From: an uncultured Pedosphaera sp.
Lineage (GTDB): Bacteria > Verrucomicrobiota > Verrucomicrobiia > Limisphaerales > Pedosphaeraceae
Direction: 5' to 3'
Assembly (NCBI GenBank): GCA_903918755.1
Contig: CAIXFN010000060.1
Span: forward strand, 1 to 54,841
Length of the DNA stretch: 54,841 bases
Below, in pieces: positions 41,951-51,771 of this stretch. Position numbers and translations under genes: made by a program. The notes beneath the pieces were generated by a model. It made no database searches and was not told the origin of the DNA. It saw only the letters and a list, made by a program, of their open reading frames with translations. Each line of letters opens with the position of its first letter. The first letter of the stretch is position 1.

Positions 41951-43033
41951 TCAGGCGAATTCGATGCGGCCCTTTTCCGCATCCGGTTCCACGAAGGCCA
42001 GCAGCCGACGGCCTTCCTCGCTGAGCTCGGATTTATGGGCGGAGGAAAGGCGGGAAAAAGGCGTGATCAGGAGCTTTGCCAGGGCGCGCTGGCGCGTGAT
42101 TTTCCAAATACCAGCAACCAAACCATCCACGAGAAAGGTCGGCAACACCAGCAGGTTTTTCGTGACCACGCGGGACCGGAATTCGTCGGTAATAATGCGC
42201 GAGCGATCCGCATGCCCGAGGATCAGGTTGTCAAAATCGGCAATGAAGCGGACCGGCGCGGGGACTTCACCGGAGGGTCGCGGAGCCTCGGGAAGATCGA
42301 ACAACTCCCGCCGCCGCTCATCGCGGAACACCGCCAATTCCGGACGCATCTCCGCCAGCACCGGCGCCACCCCGGTGAGGCCCGACCAGGTTTGAAAATC
42401 GGCGGCAGTGGCGGGTCCGAACGCCGCCAGGTAGCGGCGCACCAAGGCGTGGGGAGCCACGCTTGGGGTGGGCGGACACCCGAGCCAGGTATCGGCCAGG
42501 GCGAACTCGCCATCCGCGCCAAAGGCCCAGTCGCGTTCCTCCGGACAGACCACCAGCGGGAGATGGGTGCGCACCGCATAGCCCATCGCCCGCTCGTCGC
42601 CGGCCGGAAACTCCTGGAGCAAATGAGCGCGCAAAGCGGTAAAAGTGCGGGGTTGCGCCGCCAGGAAGGCGCGGGCCACCCGCAGCACGGCCGGCAAGTC
42701 CAGGCCGGCGGTGCGTTCCCGGAGGATCGCCTCCATCCCGCGGGTCAATCCCGGTTGCAAGGCGGCGCGATGCCCCAGGTAATCTTCGGCCGTCAGCAAA
42801 TGCAGGGTGCCGCGCATGGCAGTGGCGCGCACCACCTTTCGCTCGTGCAGCAGGCGCGTCAGGGCGTCCCGCTCGAATGGCTCGAGGCGTGACCACAGGC
42901 CAACAAAGGGCGGCCGCGGCTGCTGCGCCTGCAGTCCGCCCAGACGCGCGATGGCCTGAGCCAGGGAAAGCGGGTGCCGGGCCAGCAGCAACTGCCGGGC
43001 GAGCAAGGCACGATTCAAATCCCGGACGGTCAT
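41951..43033 (-). CDS. AlkZ-like (HTH_42 family) DNA glycosylase
   Basis: This 360-residue winged-helix protein is of the HTH_42 family. The N-terminal LNRALLARQLLLAR and MRGTLHLL (about 73-80) blocks are characteristic. The catalytic-type motif Q-A-Q at 35-37 (GLQAQQP) matches the Q-x-Q form described for Streptomyces AlkZ, which unhooks DNA interstrand cross-links; the E. coli relative YcaQ has Q-x-D. I use the ATG at 43033 because the conserved N-terminus begins there. A TTG at 43084 that overlaps the stop of the preceding LOG-family gene would add 17 Ser/Pro-rich residues and is possible. It is the last gene of a seven-gene minus-strand run. Repair of alkylation damage is the likely role, from the motif. 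Confidence 0.85.
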   Translation of the reverse strand: MTVRDLNRALLARQLLLARHPLSLAQAIARLGGLQAQQPRPPFVGLWSRLEPFERDALTRLLHERKVVRATAMRGTLHLLTAEDYLGHRAALQPGLTRGMEAILRERTAGLDLPAVLRVARAFLAAQPRTFTALRAHLLQEFPAGDERAMGYAVRTHLPLVVCPEERDWAFGADGEFALADTWLGCPPTPSVAPHALVRRYLAAFGPATAADFQTWSGLTGVAPVLAEMRPELAVFRDERRRELFDLPEAPRPSGEVPAPVRFIADFDNLILGHADRSRIITDEFRSRVVTKNLLVLPTFLVDGLVAGIWKITRQRALAKLLITPFSRLSSAHKSELSEEGRRLLAFVEPDAEKGRIEFA

Positions 43034-43080
43034 CACCGGATCCGGCGGGACGGCGGAACTTTTTTGGGCGGGCGACTTTT

Positions 43081-44157
43081 TCAAGCAACCGGGGACGGCG
43101 GGGGCGCGGCGTCGGCGGAGCCCCCCGCGGGGGCGTTCAGCACATCGATTAGCTGACGGACACGGCCGTAATCGCGACGATTAAAGCCGAAGGCAATCCG
43201 CGCAGAATCCAGATGGTCGCCATCCGCCCGCTCCTCCGGGGTGGCCTCGATGACCTTGAATCTGGCGCCGGTGACGATGTCCGCAAAATCCCGATTCAAA
43301 ACTTCGATCACTTCGGCCGGGGGAGCGATCCGCAGGCGGATGACGAAGAGGTCCCGGACGAACCGGGTGGATTGGAAATTACGGTAGAAGTCCTGGATGA
43401 TTCGGACCACCTCGTCGGGGTCCTCGGTAATTCGGTAGAGGTTAAGATCCTCCTTGGAAATAAGCCGGTCGCGCAGGAGGTGTTCCCGGATGTGGCGATC
43501 CCAGGTTTTCCAATAGGTGCCGCCGGGGCGGTCCACCAGCACGAGCGGCATCAGCTGGCTCTTGCCGGTTTGCATGAGCGTCAGGGCTTCGTAGCCCTCG
43601 TCCATGGTGCCGAAACCACCGGGAAAAAGGACGATGGCATCCGAGTGCCGGACGAAGATCAGCTTGCGGGTGAAGAAATACCGAAAGGTGACGAGTTTCT
43701 TGTCATTCTCGATGATGGGGTTGGCGCTTTGCTCCCAGGGAAGCCGGATATTGGCGCCAAAACTGTTTTCCGGACCGGCGCCCTCGTGGCCCGCCTGCAT
43801 GATGCCACCCCCGGCGCCGGTGATCACCATGTAGCCCGCGGCGGCGAGCTTCCGACCGAGCTCCACCGCCTGCTGATACTCGATCCGGGTGGGCTGAGTG
43901 CGCGCGGAACCAAAAATGGTGACCTTGCGTCGGCCGGCGTACGGGGCAAACATCTTGAAGGCGTAGCGCAACTCCCGCGTGGCGGTCTGGATCACCCGCA
44001 CATCGCCGGTGTCGGCCACATCGGTCAGTAACTTCAGGGCGTTGAGGATGATGTCCTCTACCACCCCGGGGTTGTGTCCCCCGCCCTTGTAGGCGATCAA
44101 ATCCTGGATCCGCCGCTGGAGTTCCGGGTCCACGGGCGGTCTTTCCGTTCGCAGCAT
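43081..44157 (-). CDS. LOG-family (TIGR00730-type) Rossmann-fold protein
   Basis: This 358-residue protein carries the LOG signature PGGFGTMDE (residues 179-187) and the nucleotide-binding TGAGGGIM (113-120). Short LOG proteins release cytokinin bases from their nucleotides and are pyrimidine/purine 5'-nucleotide N-ribosidases. This one is longer, with N- and C-terminal extensions typical of a bacterial subgroup of unknown substrate. It lies 40 bases after the M48 gene. A short hairpin (AGCCGG/CCGGCT) falls in that gap, next to the M48 stop. The AlkZ-like gene follows with an overlapping or closely spaced start. Confidence 0.9.
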   Translation of the reverse strand: MLRTERPPVDPELQRRIQDLIAYKGGGHNPGVVEDIILNALKLLTDVADTGDVRVIQTATRELRYAFKMFAPYAGRRKVTIFGSARTQPTRIEYQQAVELGRKLAAAGYMVITGAGGGIMQAGHEGAGPENSFGANIRLPWEQSANPIIENDKKLVTFRYFFTRKLIFVRHSDAIVLFPGGFGTMDEGYEALTLMQTGKSQLMPLVLVDRPGGTYWKTWDRHIREHLLRDRLISKEDLNLYRITEDPDEVVRIIQDFYRNFQSTRFVRDLFVIRLRIAPPAEVIEVLNRDFADIVTGARFKVIEATPEERADGDHLDSARIAFGFNRRDYGRVRQLIDVLNAPAGGSADAAPPPSPVA

Positions 44158-44197
44158 TAGAATAGGATAATGATGAGCAGCCGGAATGCAACCCGGC

Positions 44198-46390
44198 TCA
44201 GGCCCGCAACCCGGCCTCCACGGTTTCCGCCACCATCACCAAACGTCCGAGCAGGAGGCCGGTGAGGGAGCGCAGCTTGGCCGCATGACTTTGCCCCTCG
44301 CGCAACACCTGTTCGTCCGGGTCGGGATGATAGTCCCGATTCCGCAAGTAATCGTTCACGCGGGTGGCCTCGCCGCCTCCGGGAAAGGGGTGACGGATCA
44401 GCCCGGTGATCTCGCTGATGCGGCTGAGGGCGGATTGCACCCGGCGGCCGGCCAGTTCCAGTTCGGCCCGGAGATTGCCGGCGGGTTGGTGGCCATCCCG
44501 ATACTGCAACAGTGCCGCCAGGGTCGCGCAGGCGAAATCGAGGTCCGGCAGGAAAGCGAGCGCCGGTTCGAGATGGGTGAGCACCCAGGTCAGTTCCTTG
44601 GCCTCCTCCTGCAATTTCGGCGCGCCGGGGATCCGCGGCGAGCATTGCGGCAGGCGCAGCAGCTGGAGGGAGTCCTGCAGGCGCGTGAGGACCGCCGCTT
44701 CAAAGGGGGCCAAATCCGCCGCCGCCGCCGCCAGTGCGGCTGCGCTGGCGGCGACGACCTGGGCGGGATCCAAATCCGCCACCGCGAAATCCGCGGGATC
44801 GAAGGCAAATCCGGCCTGGAGCAAGCCGGCAGCCTGGCCGGCCAGCAACCAACGCTGGTGGTGGTCCGTAAACCGGGCCAGGGCCTCCCGGGCCGCGGGC
44901 AGCAGGTCCGTCATGCGGACCTGCGCGGCGGCCATTTCCGGCAGGAGGGTTTCCGGTCCCCGAAAAACCAAGCCTTTGCCCTCCGCCACCACCCGGGGAC
45001 GCAAGGGGGTGGCGACCCCCAGAAAATAGCGTTGCACGGGCCCCCAGGAATCCGGGGAATCGCCGGCTGCCGGGGCAACCGCCGGCTCGACGGGCAAGAG
45101 CCATGCCGGGGAAAAACCGGGACCGCAAATCCGCCGGTAGTGCGCGATGGTGATCCGGCGCGACAACTCCGGAAAATCAACAAACAGGGAGGTGGCTGGG
45201 TCCGGGGGATGGAAGATGCCCGGTTCCCGCGCGGCGGCGGCCCGTTGCAGGCGCTCGGCATCGGCCGGGTGGGCGTCCCACCAACCGGTCTTGCGCCCAA
45301 ACACATTGGCGTAAAACTGGTCCTGGGTTTCCGCCGGGATCTCATCCGCCCGGCTGACGATGAAGGCGGGAATTTGATCAAAGAGTTTGCGTTCGCTCTT
45401 CCATTTGGCCTGGAGTTGCTGCCGGGCGATGACCGCCCCCAGACCGAGTTGCCGCACCCGCCGGGTGGTGGTGATGAAAGTCTGGCTGCCGGACATCCGC
45501 ATGGCATAAGAATCGGCATTGAACTCCATCTGTCGGGACATAAACGAACTCAACAATCCGCCCGCCAGGAGGAAAAGCCAAAGCACTCCGCGTCCGGCGG
45601 TGAGGCCCAGTCGGATGCCAAAAAACAACATCCCCTCCAGGAGTCCGGTGGCCTCATCCGCCGCCTCCTCCAGCGCATCATCCCAGGCATCGCGTTGATA
45701 CACCAGCCGGTGAAACCAATCATGGATGAGCCAGATCAAATAACTGGCGCGCATCGCCACCCCCTGCGAGAAATGGCCGTATTCATGAGCCAGCACCGCG
45801 GCGAACTGGCTCAAGTCCAACCCCGCCACCAGCGGCAGTCCGATGGTCAGGGCCACATCATTGCCAAAAAGACTGCGCCAGCCGCCCCGAAACGAAACGG
45901 CGGCGTTCACCCCGCAAGTCATGTCAATCCGGCTGGGAATGGGCGCCTCCAGCGAGCGGCAGATCCAGCCGAGCAGGACGAACAATTGCGGCGCATCGGC
46001 ATGATTCAACGGCATCGGCGTCTCTTCCGCGCGGGCCGGGGCGAAGAGCGGCTTGATGAGAAACAGCACGAGGACCGAACCCGCGAGCAGGGGGCCGGTA
46101 TAAAAACACAACCGCAGGAGGATGCCGAAAATTCCCGGCAGCGGCCATTCGAGGACGACCAGGCCGTGGCGGGCGTAATAGACGACGCCGCTGCCCACGC
46201 CGATGACCAGGAGCCCATACAGGCAGGGCAGCAAGACCATGGCCCCCGCCACCAGGACCACACTGAGACGGTACAAGGGCGAGACTTTGGGACGCTGCAG
46301 TTCCCCCTCCACAAACCGGAGGACGGTGGGCTCCGGGGCCACCGCCGGACGGGTCTGGTCCGCCAGCCATTGGTCAACCTGGTCGTCCAT
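44198..46390 (-). CDS. membrane-bound M48-type zinc metallopeptidase
   Basis: This is a 730-residue protein. Two membrane segments lie at about residues 42-70 and 88-112. A cytosolic peptidase domain follows with the zinc motif HEYGH at about 200-204 and the third ligand Glu in MEFNADSYAMR at about 288. Another hydrophobic hairpin lies at about 252-285. The C-terminal ~400 residues are Ala/Leu-rich helical with no assigned domain, roughly doubling the length of HtpX-like enzymes. The gene starts six bases after a glycosyltransferase stop and is part of the same run. A role in membrane protein quality control or in processing surface proteins is plausible. Family call firm, role inferred. Confidence 0.92.
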   Translation of the reverse strand: MDDQVDQWLADQTRPAVAPEPTVLRFVEGELQRPKVSPLYRLSVVLVAGAMVLLPCLYGLLVIGVGSGVVYYARHGLVVLEWPLPGIFGILLRLCFYTGPLLAGSVLVLFLIKPLFAPARAEETPMPLNHADAPQLFVLLGWICRSLEAPIPSRIDMTCGVNAAVSFRGGWRSLFGNDVALTIGLPLVAGLDLSQFAAVLAHEYGHFSQGVAMRASYLIWLIHDWFHRLVYQRDAWDDALEEAADEATGLLEGMLFFGIRLGLTAGRGVLWLFLLAGGLLSSFMSRQMEFNADSYAMRMSGSQTFITTTRRVRQLGLGAVIARQQLQAKWKSERKLFDQIPAFIVSRADEIPAETQDQFYANVFGRKTGWWDAHPADAERLQRAAAAREPGIFHPPDPATSLFVDFPELSRRITIAHYRRICGPGFSPAWLLPVEPAVAPAAGDSPDSWGPVQRYFLGVATPLRPRVVAEGKGLVFRGPETLLPEMAAAQVRMTDLLPAAREALARFTDHHQRWLLAGQAAGLLQAGFAFDPADFAVADLDPAQVVAASAAALAAAAADLAPFEAAVLTRLQDSLQLLRLPQCSPRIPGAPKLQEEAKELTWVLTHLEPALAFLPDLDFACATLAALLQYRDGHQPAGNLRAELELAGRRVQSALSRISEITGLIRHPFPGGGEATRVNDYLRNRDYHPDPDEQVLREGQSHAAKLRSLTGLLLGRLVMVAETVEAGLRA

Positions 46391-46396
46391 GGCCCG

Positions 46397-47605
46397 CTAT
46401 CCCCCGCCACCTCCGGGGAGAAGTCCTTTCAAGAACGACGCCAGCGCAGCCGACTGGCTGGACCAGTCATAGCGGGCCAGGAGCCCCGCCTGGATGGCGA
46501 CGCCGCGGCGCCGCAGTTCCGTGCGCGGCAGGGCGGACACCAGCCGAACCTGGGCCGCGAAATCCCCCGCCAAGTCCGCGGGATCAAAATAAAACGCCTC
46601 CGGTCCGAGGACACTTTCCACGCCGGAGAGGCGGGAGGCCAGGATCGCCCGCCCCGTCAACCCGTATTCAAACAGCTTGGAGGGAAAGGTGTTTTCATTC
46701 CCGTGACTGGGGGGCCGGGGGTTGACCATCACATCGCAGTTGGTGACCGCCCAATCCAGACAATCCTCCGGCGTGGGCAGGAGCCCGTGGAAATGCAACC
46801 GCGGATTAGCCCGGGCCAGTTCGGCAATGGTTTCGGTCAGTTTGCCGTGGCCGCAGACATGAATGGGATTGGGCAAGGGCAGGGCCAGGAACTTTTGCAG
46901 CATCTCCACCACGCCGGTGTAGGGCGCCAGGGAACCGAAATAGCCAAAGCGGATGGGGCCCGTGACTTCCGCCCGACCGGGCTCCCGGCGGGCCCGGTGC
47001 GGGGAAACCGCGCCCGGCATCAGGAAAAACGGCACCTTCCGCGGCACGAAATATTTGGCCACCAAAGGCGAGGCGCCGACACAGGCATCGTAATACCGCA
47101 ACATGTCCTCATCGAGGATGGTGAGGGGCTTGAAACGGTACCGGAATCGGCGCCACGCGGACATGTTTTCCCCCAAATGCGGGCCGTCCCCCAGGAAGAG
47201 CACCAGCCGGGGGCGGGGGTTCTGCCGGCTCAACCAGCGGATGAAATTATTGTAAATGGGGGAAAAACAATAAGTAAACACCACCTCCGGCATCCATCCC
47301 TCCGCCACCCAGCGCCGATAGTGGGCCTTCAATTGCGCGAGGGAGCGGTAGCGGTGGAGCAACTCCGGTTTCTTCTCGAGCAGGATGGCCTCATGCGGCA
47401 CCCCGGAGGCGGGATCCACGGGTCCGGTAACGGGCGGCGGCAAGAGCGGCAGAATGCCGGCGGAGCGGACGGCGAAATGCTGCCGTAACGCGTTCACCAT
47501 CCGGGTTTCAAAACCGTTGCCCGCCGCATTCAGCGCCGGAAAAAGGGCCTGCATCCCCGGGGGAAAGGCGAAGCTGAGATAGAGCAGGCGGACCGGGCGG
47601 CTCAT
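46397..47605 (-). CDS. family 4/1-type glycosyltransferase (GT-B fold)
   Basis: This 402-residue protein has an N-terminal LLYLSFAFPPGMQALFPAL and a C-terminal donor-binding half with IRFGYFGSLAPYTGV (about 225-239). NENTFPSKLFEYGLTGRAIL (about 307-326) carries the usual Glu-x7-Glu-like donor site region. It begins with an ATG that overlaps the stop of the preceding glycosyltransferase gene (ATGA at 47602-47605). Likely cytoplasmic face, adding a sugar to a lipid-linked glycan. Donor and acceptor unknown. Confidence 0.9.
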   Translation of the reverse strand: MSRPVRLLYLSFAFPPGMQALFPALNAAGNGFETRMVNALRQHFAVRSAGILPLLPPPVTGPVDPASGVPHEAILLEKKPELLHRYRSLAQLKAHYRRWVAEGWMPEVVFTYCFSPIYNNFIRWLSRQNPRPRLVLFLGDGPHLGENMSAWRRFRYRFKPLTILDEDMLRYYDACVGASPLVAKYFVPRKVPFFLMPGAVSPHRARREPGRAEVTGPIRFGYFGSLAPYTGVVEMLQKFLALPLPNPIHVCGHGKLTETIAELARANPRLHFHGLLPTPEDCLDWAVTNCDVMVNPRPPSHGNENTFPSKLFEYGLTGRAILASRLSGVESVLGPEAFYFDPADLAGDFAAQVRLVSALPRTELRRRGVAIQAGLLARYDWSSQSAALASFLKGLLPGGGGG

Positions 47606-48789
47606 GATTTGCCTCGGGGAGGAAAGGCGCCGGCCAGCAATTCACGATAAAACGCAATCATCCGGGCGCCGAAAGCCAGAATCGAATGTTCCCGGTCGAT
47701 CCGTTCGTGCAAGGCAGTGCGTTCGGGACTGGACGCCCGGGGGCGGGCCGCCCAGACCTGCAAAGCCGCGGCCAGTTCGTCCACGGATTCCGGCTTGATC
47801 AACTGCCCGTAATTACCGGTGGCAAAAGCTTCCGGAATGCCGTCCAGGGCGGAGGCAATGACCGGTTTGCCGCAGGCAAAAGCCTCCAACACGACGCCCG
47901 GAAAAGCCTCGGTGCCGACCTGCGGATGCACGAGGCAGTCAATGGCGTTCATGGCCGCCGGCATGTCATGACAGTAGGGCGTCAGCCAGGCGCGTCCGAT
48001 CAATCCCAGCCGCCCGATGTCGGCGCGCAGCATGTCGCCCATGTTCCCGCGCCCCACGATGAGGAAACGGGCATCGGGCACCTGGGGGGCGACGCGCGCG
48101 GCGGCTTGCAGGAACTCGCGCTGGCCCTTGCCCCGGGGCAGGTCGTAACCACCGATAACGGCGAAGGCGATATTTTCGGGGGCCAGGCCCCATTCCGCCC
48201 GCCGGGCGGTGGCGTCAAAGGGCTGGAATCGCCGGGTATCGATGCCGCCATAAAGGACCCGGATTTTGCGATAATCCCCCAGAATCGGGCGCCGGATCCG
48301 GCGTTCTTCCTCCGGCGAGTCCGGTTCGTAAACCCCCTCCCGCAGGACGCGGGCGACAAAGCCGGAAACCGCCAGCAGGGCATCACATTGGCCCAACAGG
48401 AAATGCCGGCTGGGCCAGGAACTCGGACTTTTGGCCATGTGCCGGGTAAGCACCACCCGGGGACGGGTGCCGGCGAGACGGGCCGCCAGGATGGTTGGCC
48501 AAAGATCGCGTCCATGGTGACCGTGGACAATCTGGACGCGCTGTTGGCGGATCGTGCGCGCGGCCCGGAGCACAAAGCGCCATTTCGCCAAACCCTCCGG
48601 CGGGGTGACGTAAAACGGGATGGCCAATTCGCGGACGATTTTGGAAAAGTCTCGGTGGTCCGGCCCCGCAATGCCGGCATCCTGGCCAAGTTGCCCCAGT
48701 GCGTAGGCCAGTTTTACGCATTGGTCATCGGTGCCGCCACCGGCCAGCAGCGAGTTGAGGTGCAGAATGCGCAGGGAAACTTCGTTCAT
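47602..48789 (-). CDS. GT4-family glycosyltransferase
   Basis: This 395-residue GT-B enzyme has an N-terminal LHLNSLLAGGGTDDQCVKLA, an HGHHGRDLWPT block near 88, a central IRVLYGGIDTRRF near 195, and a donor-site GTEAFPGVVLEAFACGKPVIAS near 303-324 with two Glu seven residues apart. The ATG at 48789 overlaps the stop of the upstream GT2 gene (ATGA, 48786-48789), and its own stop overlaps the next start, so all are translationally linked. Typical of lipopolysaccharide or exopolysaccharide assembly. Confidence 0.92.
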   Translation of the reverse strand: MNEVSLRILHLNSLLAGGGTDDQCVKLAYALGQLGQDAGIAGPDHRDFSKIVRELAIPFYVTPPEGLAKWRFVLRAARTIRQQRVQIVHGHHGRDLWPTILAARLAGTRPRVVLTRHMAKSPSSWPSRHFLLGQCDALLAVSGFVARVLREGVYEPDSPEEERRIRRPILGDYRKIRVLYGGIDTRRFQPFDATARRAEWGLAPENIAFAVIGGYDLPRGKGQREFLQAAARVAPQVPDARFLIVGRGNMGDMLRADIGRLGLIGRAWLTPYCHDMPAAMNAIDCLVHPQVGTEAFPGVVLEAFACGKPVIASALDGIPEAFATGNYGQLIKPESVDELAAALQVWAARPRASSPERTALHERIDREHSILAFGARMIAFYRELLAGAFPPRGKS

Positions 48790-49721
48790 CGGGGTAATCC
48801 CATCGATTCGGGCCGGCCGGCGAGATGCCAGCGCCAAAGGGCGGTTTGCACCTGCCAGCGGGCGCGCGCCCGCGGCGAGCGGCTCAACGCCGAGGTGAAG
48901 GCCCCCGCCACCCAGTCCACCGCCAGCCGGAAAAGCAGCCCGGACGCCAAAACGAGCCGCACCAGCGGGCCGTAATGTTTACGAAAGTAGCAGTAGCGCG
49001 AACGCCAATACTCGATGCGGGCGGCCGCGGGCATGATCCGGGCGCTCTGCCCCTGCTCATGCCACACGCGGACTTGCGGCAGATGCATGACGGTCCAGTG
49101 GCGGCGGTGGATTTCGCGGCAGAGATCGGTCTCCTCGAAAAAGAAAAAATAGCCTTCATCGAAGCCCCCCACCGCCTGCCAGGCCGCGCGCCGGATGAGC
49201 ATGAACGCCCCCACCACCGTTTCGACGGCGACGGGTCCGGCATAATCCTGCTCCTTGCCCGGAAACCGCCGGGGAAACAGCCGGCGCAGGAGTGATTTGT
49301 TCAACAATTCCGTGGCCAGGGTGGGAAAGTTCGCGATGGAATTCTGGCGGCTGCCATCGGGATTCAAGAGTTGGGCACCGGCGAGACCGCATTCCGGGTG
49401 GGCGCGCAGATAGTCCACGGCCAGTTGCAAGGCGCCCGGTTGCAACCGGGCATCGGAATTGAGCAGAAGGATGAACTCGCCCTCCGCGGTGCGGGCCCCG
49501 GCATTGTTGGCGCGACCAAAACCCAAATTTTGTTCGAATCGCAGATAATGAACGGCGGGGAACTCGCGCGGCAAAACCGTGGGCGTCTCATCCGTGGACC
49601 CATTATCCACCACGTAAATGTCCGTGGTCAAACGGTCGCCGCCCGTCAGTACGGAACGGACGGCGGCACAGGTGAACGCGCACGTGTTGCGCGTCACGAT
49701 GATGACGGAGACATCAATCAT
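48786..49721 (-). CDS. GT2-family glycosyltransferase (rhamnosyltransferase-like)
   Basis: This 311-residue GT-A enzyme shows VSVIIVTRNT (4-13), YVVDNGSTDET (36-46), the QNLGFGRANNAG segment (64-75), and LLLNSDARL (85-93) with the metal-binding Asp. GGFDEGYFFFFEETDLCREI lies near 185-204. These features are typical of WbbL-type rhamnosyltransferases. It overlaps the upstream GT2 gene by eight bases and the downstream GT4 gene by four. Activity on a membrane-bound glycan intermediate is likely; the sugar is not certain. Confidence 0.92.
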   Translation of the reverse strand: MIDVSVIIVTRNTCAFTCAAVRSVLTGGDRLTTDIYVVDNGSTDETPTVLPREFPAVHYLRFEQNLGFGRANNAGARTAEGEFILLLNSDARLQPGALQLAVDYLRAHPECGLAGAQLLNPDGSRQNSIANFPTLATELLNKSLLRRLFPRRFPGKEQDYAGPVAVETVVGAFMLIRRAAWQAVGGFDEGYFFFFEETDLCREIHRRHWTVMHLPQVRVWHEQGQSARIMPAAARIEYWRSRYCYFRKHYGPLVRLVLASGLLFRLAVDWVAGAFTSALSRSPRARARWQVQTALWRWHLAGRPESMGLPR

Positions 49722-50499
49722 GCGAGGCCGGAGTGGCGGCCGGCCAGACTTCGCGCACCTTGGCGTAACGATTCACCGTGTAAAAGGCGGTCATCCAGGC
49801 AATGTGATAACCCTGCCAGCCGTCCAGAAACCCGGCGCGCAGGAAATAGCAACGGAAGAAACGCCAGGCCGGGCGAAAGGCCAGATCCCACCAGGAAGTG
49901 GGACGGCGACGCGCCAGTGCCGCTTTCACGAAATCGTCGCTGAACGCGGTGATTTTGGCCACCTGGCGGTTGATGGATTCCGCATTGTAGTGCAACAGGT
50001 CGCCCCGGAGCCGGCCAACGGAACCGCGCACCAGCAATTTATCGTGCGGATCCACCCCACCCCATTCCGCCTGGCCGCGACGCCATAAACGTTTGCTGCG
50101 ATCCGGGTACCAGTCACCATGCCGGATCCAGCGTCCGCAATAGGTGGTGAGGCGCGGAAAATCAAAAGCGGCCTCCGTGGGCGGGACCGGCCCGGCAAGT
50201 CGGGCCAGAATTTCGTCCCGCAAAGCGGGCGAGACCGCCTCATCGGCATCGAGGCCGAGCAACCATTCGCCAGTAGCCTTGGCCGCGGCGGAGTTTTTTT
50301 GGGCGATGTGCCCCTTCCAGGGCTCGCGAAAAACCCGGGCGCCATGGCGCAACGCAATGGCCTCGGTGTCATCGGCCACATCGTGATTGAGCACCACAAT
50401 AATCTCGGAAGTCCAGTCGGCGACGCTCGCCAAAGCGCGGCCGATCCGCGACGCTTCCGCGCCCGAGATAATGCAGACCGAGATGGGTAGTCTATTCAA
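49714..50499 (-). CDS. GT2-family glycosyltransferase (KdtX/WaaE-like), TTG start
   Basis: This 261-residue enzyme resembles lipopolysaccharide core glucosyltransferases of the KdtX/WaaE group. It has [20 protein letters not shown] (6-25), [14 protein letters not shown], and [19 protein letters not shown] followed by [11 protein letters not shown] near 80-90. [17 protein letters not shown] lies near 150. The reading frame has a TGA directly before a TTG codon at 50499 and no ATG before the conserved start, so TTG is probably the initiation codon. It is first in the seven-gene run. No promoter could be picked out in the 119 bases upstream. Confidence 0.9.
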   Translation of the reverse strand: MNRLPISVCIISGAEASRIGRALASVADWTSEIIVVLNHDVADDTEAIALRHGARVFREPWKGHIAQKNSAAAKATGEWLLGLDADEAVSPALRDEILARLAGPVPPTEAAFDFPRLTTYCGRWIRHGDWYPDRSKRLWRRGQAEWGGVDPHDKLLVRGSVGRLRGDLLHYNAESINRQVAKITAFSDDFVKAALARRRPTSWWDLAFRPAWRFFRCYFLRAGFLDGWQGYHIAWMTAFYTVNRYAKVREVWPAATPASHD

Positions 50500-50618
50500 T
50501 CAATTGGTTCGCTGCGACCGGTTGGGAGGGATTAGAGCAAAAGCAGCGCCGGAACAAAACCCAAAATCGCTTCGCCCTCGACGCGGCGGAAGGGGTCTGC
50601 TTAAATGCTGCGCAGATT

Positions 50619-51728
50619 ATGAGCGATCCACGTTATCCCAAGCTGGCCAAACTCCTGGTTGAATATTCCTGCCAACTCAAGGCGGGCGAGGCGGTGTTGC
50701 TCGACCTGATTGACACCCCCGATGAATTTGCCGTGGCGCTGATGCGGGCGACGCGCGCGGTGGGGGCGATTCCGCTCGTGGAGGTCCGGCATTCCCGGAT
50801 CATCCGCGAAGTGCAATTGGACACCAGCGAAGCCCATGCGGAACTGGTGCGGGACGTGGAATTGAGCCGCATGAAATCGGTGCAGGCGTATATCGCGGTG
50901 CGGGGCAGCGCGAACGCCAGCGAGAATGCCGATGTGCCCAGCGCCAATGCCTCGCTTTATGCGCGCATCCTCCGGCCCTTGCTGGATTACCGCGTCAACC
51001 AGACCCGGTGGGTGGTGCTGCGCTGGCCCACGCCCAGCATGGCGCAGGCGGCCAACATGAGCACCGAGGCGTTCGAGAATTTGTATTTTGACGTTTGCAC
51101 GATGGATTACGCCCGAATGGCCCAGGCCATGGTCCCGCTCGAGCAGCGCATGATCAAGGCCGATCGCGTCCACCTGAAAAGCCCGGGCACCGACCTCACC
51201 TTCAGCATCAAGGGAATCGGGGCGAAGCTCTGCCAGGGGGATCGCAATATCCCCGATGGCGAGGTTTTTTCGTGCCCAATCCGGGATTCCGTCAATGGAG
51301 AGATCACCTTCAACACGCCCACGATTTATTCGGGGACCAAATTTGAAAACGTCCACCTGGAGTTCAAAGATGGCAAGATTGTCCACGCCACCGCTAACAA
51401 TACCAAACGCCTGAACGAGATTCTCGACACGGATGAGGGCGCGCGTTACATCGGGGAGTTTTCGCTGGGTTTCAATCCCTACATCAAGCACCCGATGTGC
51501 GACATCCTGTTTGATGAAAAAATCGCCGGGTCACTGCATTTCACGCCGGGCCAGGCTTATGAAGTGTGCGACAACGGCAACCGCTCCGCGGTGCATTGGG
51601 ACATGGTCTTGATCCAGCGCGCGGAATGTGGCGGTGGCGAGATCTGGTTCGATGGCGAACTCATCCGGAAAGACGGAATTTTCCTGCCGGCCGATTTGCA
51701 ACCGTTGAATCCCGAGAATTTGAAGTAA
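50619..51728 (+). CDS. M29-family metalloaminopeptidase (AmpS/AmpT-like)
   Basis: This 369-residue enzyme has all the expected M29 metal and catalytic residues with the right spacing: Glu215 (DGEVFSCP), Glu280 ([10 protein letters not shown]), His307 (SLHFTPG), Tyr314, His326 and Asp328 (HWDMV). It removes N-terminal amino acids from peptides in the cytoplasm using two Zn or Co ions. The gene is monocistronic: divergent from the glycosyltransferase run and convergent with the pseudouridine synthase gene, with a stem-loop between them. No ribosome site is apparent at the ATG. Confidence 0.94.
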   Translation: MSDPRYPKLAKLLVEYSCQLKAGEAVLLDLIDTPDEFAVALMRATRAVGAIPLVEVRHSRIIREVQLDTSEAHAELVRDVELSRMKSVQAYIAVRGSANASENADVPSANASLYARILRPLLDYRVNQTRWVVLRWPTPSMAQAANMSTEAFENLYFDVCTMDYARMAQAMVPLEQRMIKADRVHLKSPGTDLTFSIKGIGAKLCQGDRNIPDGEVFSCPIRDSVNGEITFNTPTIYSGTKFENVHLEFKDGKIVHATANNTKRLNEILDTDEGARYIGEFSLGFNPYIKHPMCDILFDEKIAGSLHFTPGQAYEVCDNGNRSAVHWDMVLIQRAECGGGEIWFDGELIRKDGIFLPADLQPLNPENLK

Positions 51729-51737
51729 ACCGACCCC

Positions 51738-51763
51738 GCCCCCGGCCGGAAAAAGCCGGGGGC
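51738..51763. other. GC-rich stem-loop between convergent genes
   Basis: GCCCCCGGC (51738-51746), loop CGGAAAAA, GCCGGGGGC (51755-51763) form a perfect 9-bp stem between the converging M29 and pseudouridine synthase genes. It is followed by AAAAACA on the plus strand and not by T, so it is not a textbook intrinsic terminator. It may act as an mRNA 3' end barrier. Confidence 0.5.
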
Positions 51764-51771
51764 AAAAACAC

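Noticed and set aside
44186-47488. Very long plus-strand open frame (about 1,100 codons) opposite the M48 and glycosyltransferase genes
   Set aside because: The translation is low-complexity Gly/Arg/Gln-rich with no domain, and the minus strand codes two clear families in full. Long antisense frames are common in high-GC DNA.
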